DNA from: Symbiodinium natans
Taxonomy: Eukaryota > Sar > Dinophyceae > Suessiales > Symbiodiniaceae
NCBI GenBank assembly: GCA_905221605.1
Contig: CAJNDS010001668.1
Span: 1,106,276-1,170,275 of the forward strand
DNA length: 64,000 nucleotides
Direction: 5' to 3'
Shown: one piece after another, positions 21,596-28,936 of the stretch
Layout: each line of letters opens with the position of its first letter
How positions within the stretch are numbered: position 1 is the stretch's first letter
Translations under genes and position numbers: made by a program
Notes under the pieces: model-generated
The model's input: only the letters and a program-made list of their open reading frames with translations
Told to the model about the DNA's origin: nothing
Database searches by the model: none

Positions 21596-22129
21596 TTGAC
21601 TGACACCCAAGGATTAAAACTTGCCTACGAAAATCCTGACGGGATATATCAGAATGGTTCTATATTATACATAGCAGGAACTAAGAGCGGTAGAGATGTT
21701 TATGATGATTTAAAGTTGCCATTCTATCAGACACGAAACACAAAAAGATATAAAGATGTAAATGAGTTCATTAAAGACGGCTCTATTGAAATAGATGGTA
21801 AAAAACTTACAGGCATTACTGATATTATTTCACACAGTTTAGGTTCAGCAGTGGGACAACAAATAAATAACGATTATGGTAATATATTTAGAAGTCGCAG
21901 TTATGGTTCTCCTTTTGTTTCAAGTCAGAGACCGGAAGATACGGGAACTAACCTTCGTTTGAGAAAAGGAGGAGATGCGGTAAGTGCTTTTGATAAAGGC
22001 AGTATAACATTAAATAGAGGAACATTAAATCCACTTGATAATCATAGTTATGCTGATATTGCAAATGTTCATAACAAAGAAGGGAATTTACCTATAACAC
22101 GAGAAGAATTTATGGAACAATTTAATTAA
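21596..22129 (+). CDS. PLV class-3 lipase-like alpha/beta hydrolase, start unclear
   Basis: The core has IISHSLGSAVGQQIN (nucleophile S81 in the numbering from 21596), GDAVSAFD (candidate acid D127) and NHSYADI (candidate H150), the order of class-3 lipases. No ATG begins this frame. It stays open and coding-like upstream to about 21416 (for example LAGNETFLTDTQG just before 21596). The nearest upstream ATG (21510) is in another frame. The real start is therefore non-AUG, or a 1-base change disrupted the 5' end. A lipase could act on host membranes during entry or exit. Confidence 0.65.
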   Translation: MTDTQGLKLAYENPDGIYQNGSILYIAGTKSGRDVYDDLKLPFYQTRNTKRYKDVNEFIKDGSIEIDGKKLTGITDIISHSLGSAVGQQINNDYGNIFRSRSYGSPFVSSQRPEDTGTNLRLRKGGDAVSAFDKGSITLNRGTLNPLDNHSYADIANVHNKEGNLPITREEFMEQFN

Positions 22130-22141
22130 TCTAAATATTAA
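22128..22141 (+). promoter_or_regulatory. Late-type promoter TCTA
   Basis: AATCTAAATATTAATAT immediately before the ATG at 22145, overlapping the stop of the lipase gene. Confidence 0.55.
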
Positions 22142-22144
22142 TAT

Positions 22145-22369
22145 ATGACAAAAATAACTAAAATTAAGTGCAATCAATGCGGTGGAGAATATAACATCCT
22201 TGGCAAAATTGAATACAATGATGGTGGAAATTATGACAATGCACGAATGAAACACATAAACACAAAACGACATCAAAGATATGTAGAAGAAAGGTATAAT
22301 GCTAATCCTACATTTTGGGATAAGGTTTATAGAGAGAACATAAACAAGATAAACGAGATGAATAAATAA
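22145..22369 (+). CDS. PLV C2H2 zinc-finger protein (74 aa)
   Basis: KIKCNQCGGEYNIL followed by HINTKRHQRYVEERY gives C-x2-C and H-x5-H, a U1-like C2H2 finger spanning most of the protein. Own late-type promoter. Probably nucleic-acid binding. Confidence 0.72.
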   Translation: MTKITKIKCNQCGGEYNILGKIEYNDGGNYDNARMKHINTKRHQRYVEERYNANPTFWDKVYRENINKINEMNK

Positions 22370-22386
22370 TCTAAATAATATTAATA

Positions 22387-22581
22387 ATGTTTCATAAGAA
22401 AGCAACGACATATGAACAGATGGAGAAACCGAAGAAGGAGAAGAAATTTAAACAGAATGCTTACGAAGAAATAAGGAAGTTAGTTGATAATAATGAAGTA
22501 GATGAGGCAGTTAAAGAGGTGAAAGGCAAGAAGAAAACAAATAATAAAGAAAATCCATATAAATTTAAACTATTTGATTAA
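22387..22581 (+). CDS. PLV small basic protein (64 aa)
   Basis: Lys-rich (MFHKKATTYEQMEKPKKEKK) with no recognisable domain. Preceded by AATCTAAATAATATTAATA, the late motif, 6-20 bases before the ATG. It lies directly upstream of the capsid gene. Possible DNA-binding virion protein. Confidence 0.65.
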   Translation: MFHKKATTYEQMEKPKKEKKFKQNAYEEIRKLVDNNEVDEAVKEVKGKKKTNNKENPYKFKLFD

Positions 22582-22609
22582 ATATAGTTTAATAATTATA
22601 TTTAATTAA

Positions 22610-22620
22610 ATTATCTATGT
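22610..22620 (+). promoter_or_regulatory. Late-type TCTA site before capsid gene
   Basis: AAATTATCTATGTTAG, about 20 bases before the ATG at 22636. Confidence 0.5.
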
Positions 22621-22635
22621 TAGTTTATATATTAG

Positions 22636-24069
22636 ATGGAAACTTTTAGTCCGGAAGATATTCTCATTGACAACCTCTCATTTAAATTAAACAAAGGTTC
22701 AAGTTATATTACTGATAGAAGAAGCGTTACATTTTGGCCGTCTGGTTCAAATATCTATAAACCCACCAGTGGCAACCGTGTATTGAAATTTTCATTAAAT
22801 GCAGAAGATAATGCTTGGTTAGACCCTCAAAGTGTAAGAATATTTTTTACATTACAAAACCTTGACCCTGGAACATATAATAATAAACTCCGTCCATTAT
22901 CCCCTCCTTATTGTTTTTTCCGAAGAATGCGAATTATTGCTGGTAATCAGGTTGTTGAAGATTTTGATAATTATAACCGAGTTCATCATATGTTTTCTAA
23001 AATGATGTCAGCAGGAGCAAGAAAAGACGAATGTAACGAAGGGTTCGGTTATAGATACGATGATGAAATTAAAACTCTCGTTAATGACAATGATACAAGA
23101 TTAAAATATGAAGTTAATGGTTTAACTTGTCAAGGTTTTAAGGATAAAATGATTGTTGGATTTAAACCCTTATGTGGTTTATTCAGTCAGTTTAAGTATT
23201 TACCATTAAAGTATATGGGAAATTTAACAATTGAATTAGAACTGGTTACTAATGCTACCGATTGTGTAATTGACCCCGACGATGTTACAACGGCAGATGC
23301 TGTTGGGAATAGGTTTGTAACTGATGTTAATCCTGCCACAGAAGCGGACGCTGAATTTAGAAATACAAGCGTTGATTGGGAAATTAATAATGCTCGTGTT
23401 GTTTGTGATGTCTGCACCCTTGACAATAATTTAAATAATGAATATGTCAAACATCTTTTAGAAGGAAAAGGCCTGCCCATTACTTATACTACTTATATTA
23501 CTCAATCTCAATCAGTAAAAGGCACAAATGATATTAATGTCCAAGTCATCCGTTCAGTATCAAAATTAGTTGCATCATTCATTACATTTTACAAAGAAGG
23601 AGACCCAAGCACCGGTTACGAATACTGTGACAAGGAATTTTGTCGTTTCTATCATCCACAACAACAATCGGACGAACAAACCGAAGGAATTTATGACAAT
23701 AATTTTGACTTACAAATGCAAATACAATTGGGTTCTAAACTATATGCAGAGTATCCGATTACATCACTTCAAGAGTGCTATTATCACCTAAGAAAGGCAT
23801 TAAATCTTCCAATGTTTCATCAGCATTCATTGTCAATTGATTTCAGACAATATCGTGACCGACAATTTGTATTTGCCTTTTCTTTTGAAAAAGTGCCAGA
23901 CAGTTCATACACAGGAATTAATACACGCGCCGGACAACAAATGCTAGTGAAAGTTAAACCTGCAAATGCTTCAATAACGACTACTGCAATGCCTGATAAT
24001 ATTTATATAACATTACTGTCGGAACAAATATTAGAAATACGTGACCTTGGTTTGAAAGTTTTTGATTAA
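22636..24069 (+). CDS. PLV major capsid protein (double jelly roll)
   Basis: 477 aa, the usual size for PLV capsids. Recognisable features: VTFWPSGSNIYKPTSGNRVL, then WLDPQSVRIFFTLQNLD, FRRMRIIAGNQVVEDF with YNRVHHMFSKM, and a second half ending in ITLLSEQILEIRDLGLKVFD. These match the layout of PLV double-jelly-roll major capsid proteins, which form the trimeric hexons. Late-type TCTA site upstream. Intact, with no frameshift. Confidence 0.88.
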   Translation: METFSPEDILIDNLSFKLNKGSSYITDRRSVTFWPSGSNIYKPTSGNRVLKFSLNAEDNAWLDPQSVRIFFTLQNLDPGTYNNKLRPLSPPYCFFRRMRIIAGNQVVEDFDNYNRVHHMFSKMMSAGARKDECNEGFGYRYDDEIKTLVNDNDTRLKYEVNGLTCQGFKDKMIVGFKPLCGLFSQFKYLPLKYMGNLTIELELVTNATDCVIDPDDVTTADAVGNRFVTDVNPATEADAEFRNTSVDWEINNARVVCDVCTLDNNLNNEYVKHLLEGKGLPITYTTYITQSQSVKGTNDINVQVIRSVSKLVASFITFYKEGDPSTGYEYCDKEFCRFYHPQQQSDEQTEGIYDNNFDLQMQIQLGSKLYAEYPITSLQECYYHLRKALNLPMFHQHSLSIDFRQYRDRQFVFAFSFEKVPDSSYTGINTRAGQQMLVKVKPANASITTTAMPDNIYITLLSEQILEIRDLGLKVFD

Positions 24070-24094
24070 AAAACGAAATAATATCAATAAAATA

Positions 24095-24107
24095 ATTATC
24101 TATTTTA
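24095..24107 (+). promoter_or_regulatory. Late-type TCTA site before fibre gene
   Basis: ATAATTATCTATTTTATTAA, about 15 bases before the ATG at 24121. Confidence 0.5.
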
Positions 24108-24120
24108 TTAATATTAACTA

Positions 24121-26478
24121 ATGCCATTAACACTGAATAATACAAATACATTAACAGCAGATAATATTATTGTAGGAGGCACTGATTTGACGCAGTTATA
24201 TGCCACAAAAACAGAATTAGGAGACATCAACACCGCGAATTCTTCAAACATACAAGCAAACGCCGATGCTGTAGCAGTTTTAAACACAAAACAACTTCAA
24301 AATTTCCATAATATTAGTTCCTTAACACACTTATTAGACACTGATTATCAAACAAATGCCACCTTAACAAGCACATTTTACAATAAAACAGAAATAGACA
24401 CGACATTAACAAATTATTACACACAAACACAAATAGACACTAATTTATCAACTAATTTTCAGACTAACACACAGTTGGCAACAAATTATTACAATAAAGG
24501 CGAGGTGGATACATTAGTAGCGGGTGCAGGTGGCGGTGGCGGATACACTGATACAGAAATAGATAATTTACTTGCTTTAAGAGTTCCACTAAGCGACTTT
24601 ACCAACAGATTTAGTGCCAGTCCTATTATTGATTGTTCCGCCCCTACGGTTATTCATAGTGGTTTAACCTTAAATAACTCAACTATTAATATTTCGCCAG
24701 TAGAAGGTTTATTATTCAGTAATCAAACAGGAGGAGGAGACAAAGTATCGGCAAAGTTTAAGAACGCAACGAGTTATATAACTTTACAAGGCGATAAAAT
24801 ATTTTGTAATAACACATCAGACGATGCCATAAAACAATTAGATTTAACCAATAATAATGCAGGTTATAAAATGTCAGGAAAAATAGAAACACCAACGGGC
24901 GGGTTAGTTGTAGAAAACACAGCAGATGCTAATTTATCATTTACAGTTAGAAATACTGATAATTATATTACTTTTAATAATGATAATATTGATTGTTATA
25001 ATTCCGTAGGTGATACAGGTAGAATTTTGAATTTAAATAATAATGCTGACCAATATGTTAAAACGCATTCATTGTTAGTAGATACAGGAGCAAATACATT
25101 AACGGGAGGTTATACATTAGATGTTGTAGATAGTGCTATTGCTAGACAGAATTTAAATGCGAATGGTAATTTAGACTTATCAAATGATTTAAATTTTTAT
25201 GGTGAAAATTATAATATTTCTAATAATTCAGGACTTACATTTTATAAAGATACAACAGATGCGTCGAATGTAATGTGCGTGAAAAACGCACAAGGGTATT
25301 TGAAATTTATTTCGTTCGGGATTAATGCTTATAATACAAGCAACGACAGTTCTTCATTACTTTTATTAAACACTGCCAATGGTAATGGTGTATATTGTTT
25401 AAGTTTAGGTATTGGTGTTATTCAAGGTTCAAATAAACTAAATGTATCGGGTGGCAATAGTAATTTTGGCGGGACAGCATCGTTTCAAAGCACATCAACA
25501 TTTAATGGTGATATTTATGTCAATAATTCGGGTAGAATATTTCAAAGAGCAGATGCTAATAATTCATTGAATGTAATATCAACAGAAGAGATTAACTTTT
25601 CATTACAATCAAATAGAACAACCGACCCGACAACAGGAACAATAGCATTACAATTAAACGACACTAATGGAATTACAATAAACAGAGCAGTTACTAATAA
25701 CCAAACATTTAATAGTATTGGAAATATCGTTGGTGAAAGCGATGTTGTCAGTTGGGGGCGTTTTATGTTTCAAAATAGTAGCGAATTAAAAGAAGTTTTA
25801 GACACTCAATACAAGTTATATATCAGAAATGGAGACACGGCAGGAGAAATGAATTTAATAATGGGTTTAGAAAGTAGCACACCAGAAATACAATTAACAG
25901 ACGGAAAAGTAACTTTATTAGGTAATCTTGAAATAACACACGTTGATGTATCAGGGTCGCAAAGAGTATTAATAAATAATCCCGACACAGATGGATTTAT
26001 TAGATTAAGCAATAATAATTTATCCAGATTAGATGCCACAAATACAGGCGTTGATGTATATGGTTTTTTCACAACAACTAATAACGCAGATATTGGAGGA
26101 AATTTAACCTGTGTTGCTTTGACTGAAACATCAGACTCTAAATTAAAGGAGAATGTTAAAGAAGTAAATATTAAGGAGTGTTATAAAGCAGTTAAATATA
26201 TTAAACCAAAGACATATAATTTTACTAATGACGAAAGCAAAAAAAGTCATATTGGGTTTATAGCAGACGACTTAAAAGATGCTAAAATGCCGAAAGAATG
26301 GGACAACATCATATATTATAACAATGACGGTATGAAGTTATTAGCATATAATAAAACAGCAGTGGTGTTGTGGGGTTGTGTGCAAGAATTAATGAAAGAA
26401 GTTGAAGATTTAAAGAAGGAGGTTAAGAAGTTAAAAGGAGAAGCAAAGGCAAAAGCACAAGCAAAAAGTAAAGATTAA
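24121..26478 (+). CDS. PLV fibre/spike with S74 intramolecular chaperone
   Basis: 785 aa. The N-terminal ~150 residues carry phage-tail-fibre style repeats (TYYTQTQIDTNLSTNF, LATNYYNKGEVDTL), followed by a glycine hinge (AGGGGGYTD) and a long beta-helix-like Asn/Thr-rich body. The C-terminus from about residue 670 has SDSKLKENVKEVN, HIGFIADDL and a terminal coiled coil, the endosialidase-type S74 self-cleaving chaperone with its Ser-Lys dyad. It would trimerise the fibre and then be cut off. Likely role is host-cell attachment. Intact, late-type promoter. Confidence 0.85.
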   Translation: MPLTLNNTNTLTADNIIVGGTDLTQLYATKTELGDINTANSSNIQANADAVAVLNTKQLQNFHNISSLTHLLDTDYQTNATLTSTFYNKTEIDTTLTNYYTQTQIDTNLSTNFQTNTQLATNYYNKGEVDTLVAGAGGGGGYTDTEIDNLLALRVPLSDFTNRFSASPIIDCSAPTVIHSGLTLNNSTINISPVEGLLFSNQTGGGDKVSAKFKNATSYITLQGDKIFCNNTSDDAIKQLDLTNNNAGYKMSGKIETPTGGLVVENTADANLSFTVRNTDNYITFNNDNIDCYNSVGDTGRILNLNNNADQYVKTHSLLVDTGANTLTGGYTLDVVDSAIARQNLNANGNLDLSNDLNFYGENYNISNNSGLTFYKDTTDASNVMCVKNAQGYLKFISFGINAYNTSNDSSSLLLLNTANGNGVYCLSLGIGVIQGSNKLNVSGGNSNFGGTASFQSTSTFNGDIYVNNSGRIFQRADANNSLNVISTEEINFSLQSNRTTDPTTGTIALQLNDTNGITINRAVTNNQTFNSIGNIVGESDVVSWGRFMFQNSSELKEVLDTQYKLYIRNGDTAGEMNLIMGLESSTPEIQLTDGKVTLLGNLEITHVDVSGSQRVLINNPDTDGFIRLSNNNLSRLDATNTGVDVYGFFTTTNNADIGGNLTCVALTETSDSKLKENVKEVNIKECYKAVKYIKPKTYNFTNDESKKSHIGFIADDLKDAKMPKEWDNIIYYNNDGMKLLAYNKTAVVLWGCVQELMKEVEDLKKEVKKLKGEAKAKAQAKSKD

Positions 26479-26496
26479 AATCTAAGATAATAATAT

Positions 26497-26706
26497 ATGG
26501 GATCTAAAACATCTAAATCCTGTGCTACTGAAAATATGCAACAAATAAAAGAGTTAGATATTAACGAAAAAACAAGAACAGATATGTTATTATTTAATAC
26601 TTTAAAAGATGTTATTGAAAGAGTTGAAAAATTAGAAGAAACAAAGAGCGATAAAATATATTATAAACTACCTGCTATAAACTTGTGTAGTTATTCATTG
26701 ATTTAA
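26497..26706 (+). CDS. PLV small protein with N-myristoylation signal (69 aa)
   Basis: Begins MGSKTSKSCATEN: Gly2, Ser6 and Lys7 match the N-myristoyltransferase consensus MGxxxS[KR], and Cys9 could be palmitoylated. The rest is a short helix (DVIERVEKLEET). Suggests a membrane-attached virion or assembly protein. Preceded by AAAATCTAAGATAATAATAT, a late-type promoter. Confidence 0.65.
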   Translation: MGSKTSKSCATENMQQIKELDINEKTRTDMLLFNTLKDVIERVEKLEETKSDKIYYKLPAINLCSYSLI

Positions 26707-26729
26707 TAATATTATTTTTGATAATATTA

Positions 26730-26936
26730 TTAATGAATTTCAATGTTATTGTTGCTTTCTTGGAAACCATCATAACCACTTCTATTATCATTTCTTCTTC
26801 GTTGTTCAGCAATTTTTTCTGCCCTATAATCAGCATAAAAAGTAAATGGAATCCAAAAAGGTAATATGATAGGATAAAAAGGAACTAATAAACAAGCAAG
26901 TAATTTATCACCTGTTGAAAGTCTGTTGTCACACAT
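26730..26936 (-). CDS. PLV small membrane protein (68 aa), early-type promoter
   Basis: Residues about 11-35 (LLACLLVPFYPIILPFWIPF) form one hydrophobic, proline-containing membrane segment, followed by a charged tail rich in Arg/Asn. Early-type motif at 26941-26967. Function unknown. Convergent with the myristoylated-protein gene. Confidence 0.65.
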   Translation of the reverse strand: MCDNRLSTGDKLLACLLVPFYPIILPFWIPFTFYADYRAEKIAEQRRRNDNRSGYDGFQESNNNIEIH

Positions 26937-26940
26937 TATC

Positions 26941-26967
26941 GTTTAAAGGTATTTTGTCTTTAAGTAT
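26941..26967 (-). promoter_or_regulatory. Early-type promoter motif
   Basis: Reverse strand ATACTTAAAGACAAAATACC then TTTAAAC, close to the consensus of the other early-type sites. Confidence 0.55.
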
Positions 26968-26971
26968 TAAT

Positions 26972-27763
26972 TTAATCAATCACTAATTTAGCATCAAATC
27001 GTTTATAAAACATATCATTTACATCAGGTTTCATTAGGTTTATAAATAAAAATGAGTATGGTTCTTCTGTTGCTATGTTATACACTTCTAATAAAAGTTT
27101 CTTTGCTTCTGCCAGATTTTTAGCATCTGCTACGGTTGATTTTTTAATTAAGACAGCGCTTAATTCTTCAACCATCGTTTCAATTTCTTTGTAGTTTCTT
27201 AACCTGAAAAAGAATAACTGGCGACTATTGACACGAATGATTGGTGACAAGGCGTTAAATTTTTGTGTGCTTGTTATGATGTTTATGCTGTTATGACGAC
27301 CGCGCACATACAACTGATTTAATAAAGGCGAGTTTCTTGAAAATGCTTTTGAATCAGCAAAGTCGTCCACTATAACAAGTATTGAAAATAGTTTTTTGTG
27401 GTCGTTCTTCTTTTGATACTCTATTACTTTATGCTGTCTTTTTATCACCGCTTCTAATTCTTCGGGGATATACTCATCAAATAAACACTTTTCCTTTTCT
27501 AAATCAACCTTTAAGTTATCTTGAATGTATCGTTTTACTGGCAACCAATTACTATCAACTGAAATTGAAGGAGACCATATGTATATTCGTTCAAAGACAT
27601 CTCTGTAAATGTCTAATATCATAGATTGTAATAGGATGCCTTTGCCACTTCCAGAAGGGCCAGTTATTATTTGTGAGAACGGCAACCTCGGTGCAACTTC
27701 GTATTTAGACTGTTTAAAGTCATATTCTTTTACGTTAATGGGTTTGACTGTCGGTGTAATCAT
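26972..27763 (-). CDS. PLV DNA-packaging ATPase (FtsK/HerA, A32-like)
   Basis: 263 aa. Walker A GPSGSGKG (residues 35-42) after an IITGP strand; Walker B LVIVDDFAD (about 129-137); a downstream RGRHNSINIITSTQKFN segment fits the sensor/arginine region of A32-like packaging ATPases. It translocates the genome into the capsid. The size is typical of PLV/virophage ATPases. A TCTA site (reverse strand ATTCTATGTATTAATAATA) is just upstream. Intact. Confidence 0.88.
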   Translation of the reverse strand: MITPTVKPINVKEYDFKQSKYEVAPRLPFSQIITGPSGSGKGILLQSMILDIYRDVFERIYIWSPSISVDSNWLPVKRYIQDNLKVDLEKEKCLFDEYIPEELEAVIKRQHKVIEYQKKNDHKKLFSILVIVDDFADSKAFSRNSPLLNQLYVRGRHNSINIITSTQKFNALSPIIRVNSRQLFFFRLRNYKEIETMVEELSAVLIKKSTVADAKNLAEAKKLLLEVYNIATEEPYSFLFINLMKPDVNDMFYKRFDAKLVID

Positions 27764-27801
27764 TATTATTAATACATAGAATAATTTATATTTAATAATA
27801 T

Positions 27802-27951
27802 ATGAAAGGTTATAATGACTATTTAGAGGTTATAGATGAGATAGAAAAGATAGAAGAAATAATAACAGTGCCTAAATACCGCAGGTGTTGCCTTAGTACA
27901 TTAGAGTTGCTGAAATCAATAATCTTATGTTTGAAAATAAAATCTAAGTAA
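27802..27951 (+). CDS. PLV 49-aa small protein
   Basis: ATG at 27802 after ATATTTAATAATAT. Reads MKGYNDYLEVIDEIEKIEEI, ends LCLKIKSK with TAA. Its last codons contain the late-type TCTA word used by the next gene, five bases downstream. Divergent from the ATPase. Short, so support is positional: it fills an otherwise empty gap and has viral codon usage. Confidence 0.45.
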   Translation: MKGYNDYLEVIDEIEKIEEIITVPKYRRCCLSTLELLKSIILCLKIKSK

Positions 27952-27956
27952 TGTGA

Positions 27957-28340
27957 ATGAGCGATAAAGAGGACAAAGGAAATATTCACATTGAAAAAGG
28001 AAGTGTTAATTGCAATTTTTGCAGGTGTGGTAAAAAAGTCTTTCATAAAGAAACCAAAACAACGACTGATAAAGACGGTAATGTTGTCGTTAATCAAGTA
28101 GAAGATAGGAGTTCGTGGAGAATTGGAAATGGGCGCGGAGCAACGCCTGACGGTAATGACGTGTTTAAGCAAGACAATCAGTTAGGTAGTGTTGAAATTT
28201 GCGACACGGGTTTTGGAATAGGTCGGAAACCTACACCCGAAGAAAACCAAGAAAGGATATTTAAATTAGAGACAGATGTAGAAAGAATTGATAAAGATGT
28301 TGAACAATTAAAACATAAGAATTTGAATATTATGGATTAA
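27957..28340 (+). CDS. PLV unknown protein with C-terminal coiled coil (127 aa)
   Basis: Two cysteine-containing words near the N-terminus (VNCNFCRCGKKVF), a middle with GFGIGRKPTPEENQ, and a C-terminal heptad-rich helix (IFKLETDVERIDKDVEQLKH). No family recognised. Upstream AAAATCTAAG word. Confidence 0.65.
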   Translation: MSDKEDKGNIHIEKGSVNCNFCRCGKKVFHKETKTTTDKDGNVVVNQVEDRSSWRIGNGRGATPDGNDVFKQDNQLGSVEICDTGFGIGRKPTPEENQERIFKLETDVERIDKDVEQLKHKNLNIMD

Positions 28341-28605
28341 TATCTAAAAATTAATATCTATATAATATTGACAGAGCACAGAAGTCCCCCGGAAAATGAA
28401 ACAGGAACATCTTGAACATATGCCCATGCTCCGTGATTGCATAAGTCCCAGACATCGTGAATGAACGCGCGAAAGGGGAAAGTAGCGCGATACATTTACA
28501 TAATTGATACTACATAAGATAGTATTGTTAATTAGTTTGAAAGTTTTCATAATATTTTTATTATGAAAAATTTTTTATATAAAAATTTTAATCTAAAATC
28601 AATAT
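28341..28605. other. PLV intergenic region; GC-richer core, possible structured RNA
   Basis: No convincing protein. AT-rich flanks (with TATCTATATAATATTG at the left) enclose about 28371-28500, which is distinctly richer in G and C than the rest of the element. It contains a potential CGCGC/GCGCG stem near 28465-28490. Could be a small RNA gene or a replication/packaging site. Confidence 0.3.
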
Positions 28606-28872
28606 ATGATACAGGAGATGGATTTTGAAGAGGAACATAAACCATCAAAGTTTCAAAAAATCTTGGAAAGGTTGAATACCATTGATGAAAGGTTAAAAGT
28701 AATTGAAGAGAAACAAAAACCTGTGGTTAGAACACCTATTGATAAAAATGCTTCGTATGACAACAGGAAAGGAACATATTTAAATAAATTGAATAACAAT
28801 GAGATACTTTATCCGAAGCAAACCACTTTGGAATATTATGGTATTAAAAAGATAGGTGACCGATATGAATGA
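28606..28872 (+). CDS. PLV unknown protein, coiled coil (88 aa)
   Basis: Residues 10-40 form a charged helix (KILERLNTIDERLKVIEEK), then an Asn/Tyr-rich tail. Preceded by TTTAATCTAAAATCAATAT (late-type). Ends with TGA. Convergent with the polymerase. Function unknown. Confidence 0.6.
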   Translation: MIQEMDFEEEHKPSKFQKILERLNTIDERLKVIEEKQKPVVRTPIDKNASYDNRKGTYLNKLNNNEILYPKQTTLEYYGIKKIGDRYE

Positions 28873-28936
28873 AATGAATGTCGGATGCCGATATGAATGA
28901 ATAAAGATTTAAAATAAATATGTTTATTTCTTTATT

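Noticed and set aside
28344-28550. 68-codon minus-strand frame in the PLV gap
   Set aside because: Composition is unlike the viral genes, and it runs against late-type signals on both sides. The region is better described as non-coding.
24037-28560. TGA as a reassigned sense codon in the PLV
   Set aside because: TGA plausibly ends the penton-like and the 88-aa genes, and most others end in TAA. A single TGA in the polymerase is not enough to argue for a changed code.
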